Source: Solanum dulcamara
Taxonomy: Eukaryota > Streptophyta > Magnoliopsida > Solanales > Solanaceae
DNA: 64,000 nucleotides
Assembly (NCBI RefSeq): GCF_947179165.1
Contig: NC_077238.1
Location: 45,376,793 to 45,440,792 of the forward strand
Direction: 5' to 3'
The notes under the pieces were generated by a model. It was not told the DNA's origin, did not search any database, and worked only from the letters and a program-made list of their open reading frames with translations. Made by a program: the position numbers and the translations under genes. This document shows positions 34,960 through 46,049 of the stretch, one piece after another (positions within the stretch are counted from its first letter, which is position 1; every line of letters begins with the position of its first letter).

Positions 34960-37000
34960 TATGGCAAAAAATTCAAATACAAAATGCGAGAGAAAGTCGG
35001 CCACACAATCCAAATAGGTCGCATCTTCGAGGAGGAGTACACAATCAGGCAAGACTTACCCATTGAGCTCCAAGAGATATGCAACTGCAACAGAAAATCA
35101 TGATAGTTTTGGAGCCCATAAATATGGCTGATCCTACTCACCTACAATTCCTCATTCTGAAGAGGGAGCCCAATCTTCGGGAGAAGAGAGTAGCAATGTG
35201 GAGTTGGGATCCCAATCAGGCTCCCAGTTCGACTCGGGTTCTGCCTCTCAAAGTGAATCTAAAACACCGCCGACCTTCATAAACCATACGGGTAACCAAC
35301 AACCAAACCATTTATGTGTGGAAGAGATGTTTGAAATCTACTTGCACAGACAAGAGAGAAATGACATCTTGACATCCAGCCTAGATGTAGTCCCTGAGAT
35401 TTGGGAGTTATTTCATTGGCACTGGTGTGAGTGGATTGCATCCCCCTAAAGAAAGTACAGTCCATCGATGGGCCAGGAATTCTATGCATATTATGCAGCC
35501 ATTGTAAAGAAGCAGATGTCGGCAATAGCAAAGGAGGTGGATCAACCTCCTCTATTGATCACTCTAATTCGTGAGATTTTTGTCAACTCATCGGAGGAGA
35601 TAGTTCGATAGGTTCTTTATATACTGACTTATCAATGGATAACCCCAACCAAGAAATATGATTATAGGATGCAGACTGTGCATGATCCGAATGTGATGAA
35701 AGACCTAGAATAGAGAGAGGAGCTGATGAGATGGATCACGGGCCATATTTCTCAGCATGGTATTACTGTGAAGTGGGGTCTCCAATTCCATCCTGATTAG
35801 AAAGGTCACACTCAACTTTGTGGCATAGATTTGGTGGGCCATTTTTTGAAACTGTAAATGCCCTACTATGGCTGGAAAAAACTTGATTCCGGATCATGCG
35901 GCAATGATTGTATGTATGATGGTTGGCTATGAGATTGAATTTGTCTGGATTATTATCAACGAGATCCACAAGAGGCCACTCTAGAAGACCACTACCATTC
36001 CCTTTCCTTGCTTGATCTTTTGGTTGTGTAGGGAGTCCACTGTGCCATTGATTGTTGGGGTAGAACACCTCATAGATGTTACTTGGACCTAGGACATCGA
36101 GCAGATGAAAAATGATACTAATCTGGTTTCCCAGAAATAAGCTCCACGAATCGAGGTCAGATTTCCTGAAATGTTTGAGGGCCCAACCGCAAATTAGACT
36201 AATGATAGAGCTGCCTCAGAGGAGGAGCTTTCTACTATGGAGTCGAGTGGACTGATACTACTAATGCCCAGCCTACTACCAGTGCTCCCACTAGCACATC
36301 GCACCCACATTCAGATGGCTTGATCACTATTTTTGGCTGAGTATCTTCAGAGCTCAGTGTAGAAGCTGACTCACAATGAGGCCCAATTGGCCTAGTTAGT
36401 CCATTAGCTTAAGCCATTGGTTCCGAAGATCATCGATGAGTCCAAATAGCGGGATTCTATGAAGCTTAAGGATGCACTAGATGAGAGAAATTATCGCATG
36501 CATGGTCAGATTGATGCCTTCTAGCAAAGGGTGATTGAGCGCTTTAGAAATTCACCGAGCGTGGACTTGACTAGTATTTTGGTTGTGATAAAGTAGCTCA
36601 AATATCAGGTCACTACATTGACCACCACACCGACACCACCTTTACCTTCTTTGGTTGTCATTCTTACTTTCACTGTATATCTATTTGCTGAGGAGGAGAT
36701 ACCACAGGGGTCTGGTAAGAGCCCACCTGATAAGAGTGACACTAAGTGAGAGGCCAAGGCACGGGCTGTGAAAAAGGAGAAGTGGTGTATTTAGGTGTCT
36801 CAATGAGCTTCCATTCGAGATGAGGTGGCACAATGAGAGAGAGAGAGAGAGGCAGTAGATGATTGGAGCCTCGAGCTTAAGGGATTCTACTATGGTGTCC
36901 TGAATGCTAATTTGGAGACTCTTGTTGACACACCGGGTTCTACATCGATGGACCCTACAGCCTCTTTATAATACTTCTGCTCATAGGTGCCACAGGTTTT
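34960..37000 (+). pseudogene. Transposase_32-like protein of element E
   Basis: The decayed frame starts with an acceptor-like TCTCACAG and ATG near 34961. It contains a Ser/Gln-rich region (SGSQFDSGSASQSE), then WCEWIASP, YSPSMGQEFYAYYAA, ISQHGITVKWG and a Pro/Thr-rich, then acidic/charged tail to about 36960. The FYAYYAA segment and layout fit the plant Transposase_32 family. Stops are frequent (for example about 35447, 35608, 35710, 35800). Function is unknown; the family is found with Athila/Tat-like retroelements. Confidence 0.65.
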
Positions 37001-37430
37001 TCTTAACCCTCTATTTTTACTTTTTCTTATATTGTGCATTGGGGACAATGCATGACTTTCTTTGGGAGGGTGGGATGGTTGTTATCATTGTAAGTATCTA
37101 GCAAAGATTGAGTAGCCTAGACACTCAAATGAGTCTATTCTTTCTCTGAGGATATTTTATTATTTTGAACCGACATGTTTAGGATGTAAATGTGAAAGAA
37201 GAATAGGAAGTATGACATGATAGATAAATGTTAATCGGTAACATAGACCCCTCCAAAAATTGTGAAGTGCTATATATGTTTCTTTGATATGTTGACTATG
37301 CGAGATCTTTTTACGACATGACATAAATGGTAGAATATGCATGATTTAAGCTGAAACATAAACGAGAGATTGATAATTGATAATTAAACTTGATTGTCAT
37401 GTGTGCGGTGAGGTTATTGTTAATTCTTAC
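37001..37430 (+). other. Element E downstream region
   Basis: GTGCATTGGGGACAATGCATG with TTTGGGAGGGTGGGATGG (37035-37080) matches the spacer found after the gag-like gene in Athila/Tat-type elements. No pol follows: the next sequence is an RTE tail. Confidence 0.55.
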
Positions 37431-37575
37431 TACTACTACAACAACAACAACAACCTAGTGGAATTCCACAAGTGGAGTATGTAGAGGGTAGGATGTACAT
37501 AGACCTTACCACTACCTCATGGAGATAGAGAGACTGTTTTCGAAAGACCCTCGACCCGAAAGTCACAGTTTCAAG
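37431..37575 (-). mobile_element. RTE LINE 3' fragment (L2)
   Basis: The minus strand reads CCGAGGGTC-like tail (GGGTCGAGGGTCTTTCG), a CTATGTACATCCTACCCTC segment and (TTG)n(TAG)n. No coding part is attached. It is either a strongly 5'-truncated RTE copy or a SINE sharing the tail; no tRNA-like 5' part was seen, which favours RTE. Confidence 0.7.
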
Positions 37576-37756
37576 TACGAGAGAAAAAAACAATATATAT
37601 AGCATAAAGAAAAAAGAAAAAAAGAAAAAAGAATTTTTTTTAATTAAACGAATAAAAAGTAAAAATAGAAATAAAAATAAAAATAAAATGCAATGTAAAA
37701 TTTACAAGACAAAAACAATAACTATAGCAAAGTACTGCAATAATCAAAGGCAATAG
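37576..37756. other. A-rich spacer
   Basis: An A-rich, AAAAAG/AAATAAAAAT-type stretch separates the two (CAA)n tails. No gene is seen. Confidence 0.5.
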
Positions 37757-40146
37757 CAACACCAACAACAACAACCTAGTGAAATTTCACAACGTGGGGT
37801 CTGGGGAGGGTAAATTACACGCAGACCTTACTCCTACCAAGGTAGGACGGCTGTTTTCGGGAGACCCTCGGCTTAATAAAGCATAAAACAAAGCATAAAA
37901 AAAAGTTAGATAAGGCTAAGAAGTTAAGAGATTAATAAGTTCAAAGCGATATGATACGACAAATAACGGGGGCGCTACAAATAAAATAGAGTAATCAAAA
38001 GAAGGAAAATACGGAAAGTACAGAAAGTAATAGATAATAGCAGACATCAGAGAACAAGAAATTATAGTGTGCTAAAGCGTCTACTAATATGATAGACTAC
38101 CATTACTATATACTAGCCTTCTACCCTAATGTGTGTCCTCCACACCCTCCTATCTAAGGTCATGTCCTCGGTCAGCTGTAGCTGCGCCATGTCCTGTCTA
38201 ATTACCTCTCCCCAATATTTCTTTGGCCTACCCCTACCTCTTCTAAAACCATCCACAGCTAACCTCTCACACCTCCGCACTGGGGCATTTGGGTCTCTCC
38301 TCTTCACATGCCCAAACCATCTCCGTCGCATTTCCCGCATCTTATCTTCCACTGAGGTCACTCCTACCTTGTCCCGAATAGTTCATTCTTAATTCTATCG
38401 CTCCTGGTATCCACACACATCTATCTCAACATTCTCATCTCGGCAAATTTCATCTTTTGAAAGTGAGAGACCTTAACTGGCCAACACTCTTCCCCATATA
38501 GCATAGTCAGTCTAACCACCACTTTGTAGAACTTGCCCTTAAGTTGTGGTGGCACCCTCTTGTCACATAGCACACCGGAAGCGAGCCTCCATTTCATCCA
38601 CCCTGCCCCAATATGGTGTGTGACATCTCGTCAATATCCCCACTGCTTTGCATGATAGACCCAAGGTACTTGAAACTACTTTTCTTTTGGATGGCTTGGT
38701 CTCCAAGCTTAACTTCTGCGCCAACCTCCTGACATCCATCACCAAGGCAAATAAAAACGGACTGAGAGTTGATCCTTGATGAAACCCCATCACAACTGGG
38801 AAGTGCTCTGAGTCCCCTTCTATTGTCCTTACCCTAGTTTTGTCACCCTTATACATGTCCTTGATCACCCTAATGTACGCCACTGGTACATCTTTAGCCT
38901 CCAGACATCTCTATAGTATCTCTCGTGGAACTTTATCGTAAGCCTTTTCTAGGTCAATGAATACCATATGCAAGTCCCTCTTTCTCTCCCTATACTTCTC
39001 CACCAGTCTCTTTATAAGATGGATGCTTCTGTAGTTGAGCGTCCCGGCATAAATCTGAAACTGGTTCTCTGAAATAGACACTCCTCGTCTCACCCTCATC
39101 TCCACTACTCTTTTTCACACTTTCATAGTATGGCTCAGAAGCTTGATACCTATATAGTAATCACAGCTCTGGATATCCCCCTTGTTCTTATATAGGGAGA
39201 TCATTACGCTCGACCTCTATTCTTCGGGCATCATTGCCGTCTTAAGGATGACATTAAATAGCCTAGTCAGCCACTCCAAACCTACCGAGCTCACGCTCTT
39301 CCAAAATTCCATAGGAACCTCATCAGGTCCGGTCGCTCTTCCCCAACACATCCTATGAACAACACCCTTAACCTCCTTGACTGTAATACTCCTACAATAA
39401 CCAAAATCGAGATGCCTCCCTGTATGTTCCAAATCTCCCAACAAAATTTCTCTGTCCCCTTCTTTATTCAAGAGTTTATGGAAGTAGGACTGCCATCTCT
39501 GTTTAACGAGGGTCTCATTTACCAATACTTTTCCATGCTCATCCTTAATGCACTTCACTTGATCCACATAGCGTGCCCTTCTCTCCCACGCCCTGGCTAG
39601 CCTGAACAATTTTCTATCCCCGTCTTTCTCTTCTAGTTCAGCGTAAAGGCATTCCAAAATCGTCATTTTTGCCATCAAAATCGCCGACTTCGCCTCCTTT
39701 CTCGCTATCTTATAAAGTTCCCCATTCATCCACTTTTCCACTTCATCTTTTCTTTCTATCAACTTCGCATATGCCATCTTCTTTGCTTCCACCTTCCCTT
39801 GCACTTCTCAATTCCACCACTAGTCCCCTCGATGCCGACTATGACTACCTGACGAGACTCCCAACACTTCCCTTGCTACAGCCCTAATATAACTAGCTAT
39901 CCTAACCCACATACTGGTCGCATCCCTACTACTATCCCAGGTCCCCATATCCTTCAATTTCTCTCCCATCTCCAGGGCATTAGCCATGGTCAAACTCTCC
40001 CATCTGATTCTAGGTCGATCATCCCCGACCCTCTTTTTCCTCGTCATCTTGATTCCTAAATCCATCACCAAAATCTTATGTCGGGTTGTTAGGTTGTCGA
40101 TCGGAATGACCTTACAGTCTTTGCACAAGACTTTATCATCCTTCCT
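37757..40146 (-). mobile_element. RTE LINE copy L3, 5'-truncated
   Basis: The 3' end is the (TTG)n tail at 37757; the 5' end stops at 40146 inside the endonuclease, at RKDDKVLCKDCKV. It abuts the (TTG)n tail of copy L4 directly, so L3 and L4 lie head-to-tail on the minus strand. Confidence 0.9.
38113..40143 (-). pseudogene. RTE LINE L3 endonuclease end and RT
   Basis: Nearly the whole region stays in one minus-strand frame, broken by stops. Landmarks are TRHKILVMDLGIK, a linker with [50 protein letters not shown] and a C-terminus [19 protein letters not shown]. At about 38732 the text jumps from LFALVMD to the region just before KYLGS, so about 200 bases including the catalytic FADD box are deleted. 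This copy is certainly inactive. Confidence 0.9.
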
Positions 40147-40474
40147 ACAACAACAACAACAACCCAGTGAAATCCCACATCATGGGGTCTGGGGAGGGTA
40201 GAGTGTACGCAGACCTGACTCCTACCAATATAGGACGGCTGTTTCCGAAAGACCCTCGGCTCAAAAAAGCATAGAAAAAGGTCAGACAAGAATATTAGAG
40301 TAAATAAGTAGATGACGAAAATGGTCCAAACAATAGTATAATCAAAGCACAAAAAAAATAGTAGATATTATTATTGGATAATAACATAAATACCATAAAT
40401 AACATACATCAGAGTACAAGAAATCATAGTGCGTTAATACGCCTACGAATAAGGGAGAATAAAACCACTATGTA

Positions 40475-42754
40475 CTAGCCTTCTACCCTAATGTGTGTCC
40501 TCCACACCCTCCTATCTAGGGTCATGTCCTCGGTAAGTCGTAAATGCGCCATGTCCTGTCTGATCACCTCTCCCCAATATTTCTTCGGCCTACCCCTACC
40601 TCTTCTGAAACCATCCATGGCCAACCTCTCACATCTCCGCACTGGTGCATCTGGGACTCTCCTCTTCACATGTCCAAACCATCTCAGTCGCATTTCCCGC
40701 ATCTTGTCTTCCACCGAGGCCACTCCTACCTTTTCCCAAATAGCCTCATTTCTAATCTTGTCACTCCTGGTATGCCCACACATCCATCTCAACATTCTCA
40801 TCTCGGCAACCTTCATCTTTTGCACGTGGGAGACCTTAACTGGCCAACACTCCGCCCCATATAACATAGCTGGTCTAACGACCACTTTGTAGAACTTGTC
40901 CTTAAGTTGTGGTGGTACCTTCTTGTCACATAACACACCAGAGGCGAGTCTCCATTTCATCCATCCTGCCCCAATACGGTGTGTGACATCCTCGTCGATC
41001 TCTCCGCTGTCTTGCATGATAGAACCAAGGTACTTAAACTACTTCTCTTTTGGATGGCTTGGTCCCCGAGCCTAACTTCCGCACCAACCTCTTGAGGTGT
41101 CTCACTGAACTTGCACTCTAGGTACTCTGTCTTGGTCCTACTCAGCTTAAACCCCTTAGACTCCAAGGTGCGTCTCCAATCTTCCAGCTTAGCGTTAACT
41201 CTGCTATGAGTCTCATCGATGAGGACTATGTCGTCCGCAAAAAGCATACACCATGGCACCTCACCTTGAATTTGTCGCGTTAATCCATCCATCACCAAGG
41301 CAAATAGGACCGGCTAAGAGCTGATCCTTGATGCAACCCCATCATAATTGGGAAGTGTTCTGAGTCCCCTCCTACTGTCCTTACCCTGGTTTTGGCACCC
41401 TCGTACATGTCCTTGATCACCCTTATGTACGCTACAGGTACACCTTTAGCCTCCAAACATCTCCATAGTATCTCTCGTGGGACTTTATCGTAAGCCTTTT
41501 CCAAGTCGATGAACACCATATGCAAGTCTCTTTTCCTCTCCCTATATTGCTCTATTAGTCTCCTCATAAGGTGGATGGCTTCTGTAGTTGAGCATCCCGG
41601 CATAAATCCGAACTGGTTCTCTGAAATAGACACGTCTCTCCTCACCCTCATCTCTACCATTCTTTCCCACACTTTCATAGTATGGCTTAGAAGCTTAATA
41701 CCTCTATAGTTGTCACAGCTCTGGCTATCCCCTTTGTTTTTGTAAAGTGGGATCATGATGCTCGATATCCATTCTACGGGCATCGTTGCCATCGTAAAGA
41801 TGACATTAAATAACCCAGTCAGCCATTCCAAACCTACTGAGCCCGCACTCTTCCAAAATTCTCCAGGGATCTCGTCAGGTCCGGTCGCTCTTCCCCAGTG
41901 CATCCTACGAACAACATCCTTAATCTCATCGACCGTAATACTCCTACAACCCCCAAAATCATGACTCCTTCCTGTATGTTCCAAATCTCCCAACACAATT
42001 TCTCTGTCCCCTTTGTCATTCAAAAGTTTATGGAAGTATGACTGCCATGTTTGTTTGATAAGGGTCTCCTCTACCAATACTTTTCCGTCTTCGTCTTTAA
42101 TGCACTTCACTTGATCCACATCGCGTGCCCTTCTCTCCCGGGCCCTGGCTAGCCTGAATAATTTTCTGTCCCCACCTTTCTCTTCCAGTTCAGCATAAAG
42201 ACATTCAAAAGCTGCCATTTTTGCCATTGCAACCGCCGACTTCGCCTCCTTCCTCGCTATCTTATACAGTTCTCCATTCGTCCACTTCTCCACCTCATCC
42301 TTTCTCTCCATCAACTTAGCATATGCCACCTTCTTTGCTTCCACTTTCCCTTGCACTTCTCCATTCCACCACTAGTCCCCTCGATGCCGACTATGACTAC
42401 CTGTCGAGACTCTTAGCACTTCCCTTGCTACAGCCCTAATATAACTAGCTGTCCTATCCCACATATCGTTCGCATCCCCACTACTATCCCAGGCCCCCAT
42501 ATCCTTCAATTTCTCTCCCATCTCAAGGGCACTAACCGTTGTCAAACTCCCCCATCTGATCCTAGGTCGTTCTTCCCCGACCCTCCTCATCCTTGTTATC
42601 TTTATCCCTAAATCCATCACTAAGAGCTTATGTCGGGTTGTAAGGTTGTCGATCGGGATGACCTTACAGTCTTTGCACAAACCCTTATCATCCTTCCTGA
42701 GGAGTAAAAAATCTATCTGAGTTTTAGCCACTGAACTACGGAAGGTTACCAAGT
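40475..42754 (-). pseudogene. RTE LINE L4 endonuclease end and RT
   Basis: The frame runs TFRSSVAKTQIDFLLLRKDD, a linker, [26 protein letters not shown] and [13 protein letters not shown]. It then shifts near 41300-41330 and 41037. The catalytic [10 protein letters not shown] box (about 41225-41255) is intact. A stop (TAG) lies at about 42372 in the linker. Two frame changes and that stop separate it from a working protein. Confidence 0.9.
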
Positions 42755-42794
42755 TGTAATGACCTTGAGGGTGATTTTCGAAAATTTGTACAAA

Positions 42795-42826
42795 ACACGC
42801 GTGAACAGTAACACGCGTGAACAGTA
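42795..42826. repeat. 16-bp perfect tandem pair with ACGCGT core
   Basis: ACACGCGTGAACAGTA occurs twice in tandem, 40 bases into U3; each copy contains the palindrome CACGCGTG. The 3' LTR has the same pair at 49549-49580. Confidence 0.95.
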
Positions 42827-43916
42827 ACTTTTTGGGCAGAAAATGCCCCTTTCTTCCCATTTCAATATTTTTCATCATTTGTTTGAGTTCTTGAACTCCT
42901 TGAGGTGATTTGAGAAGAGATTTTTGAGGCAAAGTGTTGGGTAAGTGATTTTTGACCTAAAACCTTCCTTTTTCATTAAGTTTTTGACGATTTTAACTCT
43001 TAAATTTTAGTTTCAAACCCCAAAAATCTTTGTTTCTTCCCTAATCCGAATTTAAGGAAAATTGTGATTTCCAACTCGTTTTGAGCTCTATTTTTATGGG
43101 TTTTTCAACCATGAGTTCCTTATTACCAATAGAATGGGATTGTTCAATAAATTTCCAGATTTGACCCTTTTCGAAAATAGTTAATTTTTGGACCATTTTA
43201 CCCCCGGTTCCGAAACCTATCAATATGGGTGTCATTGGACTCCTTGTGACGTGTATGTTTCATTGTTGATAGTGGGTTGTCATTCCGGGCGCTGAATTCG
43301 AGAGTTGCTTGTCCGGTGGAGGTATTCGAGTGCGGCTTCGGCAATTGAGGTAGGTTTGGCTATCTTTCTTTGAGATTGAGATGGGGTAATTAGTCATTCA
43401 TATGTTATAGACTTTGGGATGGGGTTGTAGTATGAGTTGAGAATGTTATATATATATTGTGATGTCCGTGTGGAGGCTTATTTATTAATGTGTTGCCGTG
43501 ACGGGGTTTATTTGTATTACATAGCCCGTGTGGGGGCCTTATTTGTTATCTTATTTGCTTTGAGAGCATGTGAATTATGATTTGCCTAAGAGAGAGGCTT
43601 GAGTATATTATTTGACTTATGATGCCGCCTGAGAGATTGAGTTGGGGGTTTTGAGCATACTTGGGTATTGAAATATTGTTGAGAAAGGGGTGAATATTTA
43701 AATGAAAGTGTGTTCTTCCCGTTACTATTTATTGAGGGTGAATATCATGTGTAGGTTAAGTTTTGAGAACTTTGAACCTTATACCACATGTGAGTTGATT
43801 ATTACTTCCATGCATATGTGTTTTGATGCATTCATCCTCATTCATCATATCATGAAATATGGGAAGTTGAGAAATATGGAAATTCCTTTTGAGAAAGAAA
43901 ATGAAACACCTTTAAA

Positions 43917-44385
43917 CCTTTGTATCTTGAGTCCCTGACCGAGGCAGTTTTCCGGCAGGGTAGTGGATGCATTGTGATCCCAACCTTTGTATCTTGAGTC
44001 CCTGACCGAGGCAGTTTTCCGGCAGGGTAGTGGATGCATTGTGATCCCAACCTTTGTATCTTGAGTCCCTGACCGAGGCAGTTTTCCGGCAGGGTAGTGG
44101 ATGCATTGTGATCCCAACCTTTGTATCTTGAGTCCCTGACCGAGGCAGTTTTCCGGCAGGGTAGTGGATGCATTGTGATCCCAACCTTTGTATCTTGAGT
44201 CCCTGACCGAGGCAGTTTTCCGGCAGGGTAGTGGATGCATTGTGATCCCAACCTTTGTATCTTGAGTCCCTGACCGAGGCAGTTTTCCGGCAGGGTAGTG
44301 GATGCATTGTGATCCTAACCTTTGTATCTTGAGTCCCTGACCGAGGCAGTTTTCCGGCAGGGTAGTGGATGCATTGTGATCCCTT
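43917..44385. repeat. 67-bp tandem array, 7 units (5' LTR)
   Basis: Units start at 43917, 43984, 44051, 44118, 44185, 44252 and 44319. They are almost identical; the only change seen between units is CCTAA for CCCAA at the junction of units 6 and 7, and the last unit ends CCCTT. Each unit has an imperfect inverted repeat, CCCTGACCG...CCGGCAGGG, that could form an 8-bp stem with a bulged A. No unit-length spacers exist, so it is not a CRISPR. Confidence 0.97.
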
Positions 44386-44639
44386 GACCACGAGGAGGTG
44401 GCAAGGATAATGAGATATTGTGATTGAGTTATATGGTCTGCAAGACCCCTATGTGTCCTGCTTGGTAGCACAGCTCGGCAGGTGTATACGACAGGCTGTG
44501 CGATAGTCTTGATTCCACCGTACCACCACATCATTGCATCATCATATTGCATTGCATTGCATTGATATCTGTGCTGCTTGAATTATCTGATTAATTGTGA
44601 TTATGAGCTGTTATTATGGGTTTACTTTACTCGCGCCAA

Positions 44640-44651
44640 TATATATATAAA
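44640..44651 (+). promoter_or_regulatory. TATA box of element C LTR
   Basis: TATATATATAAA lies about 255 bases after the 67-bp array and about 515 bases before the LTR end, a normal place for the start of R. The 3' LTR copy is at 51394-51405. Confidence 0.6.
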
Positions 44652-45168
44652 CTGGCAGCACCGATGCCGAAGTGGGACTTTTCTGTATGCAGGTGGAAGC
44701 GTTCCTTAGTTTATTTCATAGGTTTGATTAATTCCTTATACTCAGTCAGCTAAAACCTACTGAGTACATGTGAATTGTACTCACCCCTACTTCTGTGTCC
44801 CTTTTTGATGCAGATACTAGTCGGGGTACCCCACGTGGCAGTTAATATTCTAGCGGATTGTGTATTCTCAGATTAGTGGTGAGGTCCTAGAATTCGGATC
44901 GTCACTAGTCTATCTTTATTTTTCAGTCTTTTGTATCATTCAGAGACTTATGTTGTATCTTCAGATTCGAACCTTGTATTAGATGCTCTTTATACTTATG
45001 ACACCAGGTTTTGGGATAATTTCTTTATTGTTTTTTTTTCTTTTTATTTAAATCGTGGTATCACTTTCTCCTTTGGGAGTCTTGTATGAGTTTTATTTTT
45101 AGGGTTACACATCAGATTGGGTTTTGAGATGTGTGCCAACATGACCTCAGTTTTTGGGTCGTGACAAT

Positions 45169-45180
45169 TGGTATCAGAGC
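45169..45180 (+). other. Primer binding site, initiator Met-tRNA
   Basis: TGGTATCAGAGC begins 2 bases after the LTR; it is the standard plant initiator-Met primer site. Confidence 0.93.
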
Positions 45181-46049
45181 ACTAGGTTCACCGGTCTTAT
45201 AAGTTAAAGAGTAGGGTGTCTAGTAGAGTCTTGCGGATCGGTACGTAGACGTCTGTACTTATCTTCGAGAGGCTACAAGATACTTAATAGGAGAATTTCT
45301 TTCTTTTTACTCCCTTCGTGCGATTTATTCATATCAAGTGTTATTTACCTCTGATCTATTCCTTCCGCATTAAAAGTAACTGTCAGGTTCGAAATATCGG
45401 CTCTTGCTTAAGGATGATTTAGTGATGCCTATTCGAGCCTGATTATGAGTATGAAGATGTGGAGCAACAAAAAAAAAGTATGGAAGATGGTCGGTTAGAC
45501 TTTGACAGTTAGATTTCAAATTTTAGATATCTAATTAGCCCACTTTGGATTCCTTTGAGATCTGTGGTTCCACCTATGTCTTCTAGCGTTGCTATGTTTA
45601 TGTTAGACCTATGTCGTCAGGGTATTGTCTCCCAAGTTTGAGGTTATCACTGTTGAGAAGGCTTATATCGTTTTGACCAAGTGTCAGGACAGGTTGTTCA
45701 AAATTGGGTATCTTGAAGGCACATGGAATGTCTTATTTCTTTTTATAATTGCGGGAATGGCTAAGAAGTGATAGAGGTCTGTTCTTGCTCATAGACCTGT
45801 CGGTCCTCCTATGATGAGTTGGGAGTAGTTTACTTAGGTTGTTTTGTGATGGTGAGTTTGAATAAGGGGCAAATATGTGATTCTTCTTCTATTTAGCCAG
45901 GGTCACAAGTTGTCTGCAATACACCAGTTTTAGTTGTTTGAGGTGCTTCATGGAGTACTCGAGGTGGTGGTTGTAGTGGTTCACAGGCTAAGGGTGACCA
46001 TTAATTATGCTATGCTATACTAGGTAAATTTGAGGCAGAGGCCTCTGAT
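45181..46049 (+). pseudogene. Element C gag relic, internally deleted
   Basis: Only about 870 bases separate the primer site from protease, and no long frame exists. Remnants include PPMMSWE then FT (a gag W-x-x-F segment with stops) at about 45800-45835, and RGGGCSGSQ before protease. No zinc knuckle is visible. The rest of gag is missing or unrecognisable. Confidence 0.7.

Larger units (their letters stand above)
42755..45166 (+). repeat. 5' LTR of element C
   Basis: It runs TGTAATGACCTTGAGG to GGGTCGTGACA. In order it has two copies of ACACGCGTGAACAGTA (42795-42826), a loose CCGTGTGGGGG-type repeat (about 43468-43560), a 7 x 67-bp array (43917-44385), a TATA box (44640-44651) and about 500 bases of R-U5. 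It matches the 3' LTR (offset 6754) base for base where compared. Confidence 0.96.

Noticed and set aside
36838..36852. (GA)n as a regulatory GAGA element
   Set aside because: Short simple repeat within a decayed coding region of element E, with no promoter context.
43917..44385. CRISPR-like regular repeats (also 50671-51139)
   Set aside because: Units are head-to-tail 67-mers with no unique spacers, inside LTRs of a plant retrotransposon.
43845..44552. 235-codon repetitive protein on the minus strand
   Set aside because: It arises from the stop-free tandem array in an LTR and is antisense to the element, with no homology.
45169..45180. tRNA gene fragment
   Set aside because: The match to the initiator Met-tRNA end is a primer binding site; no cloverleaf surrounds it.
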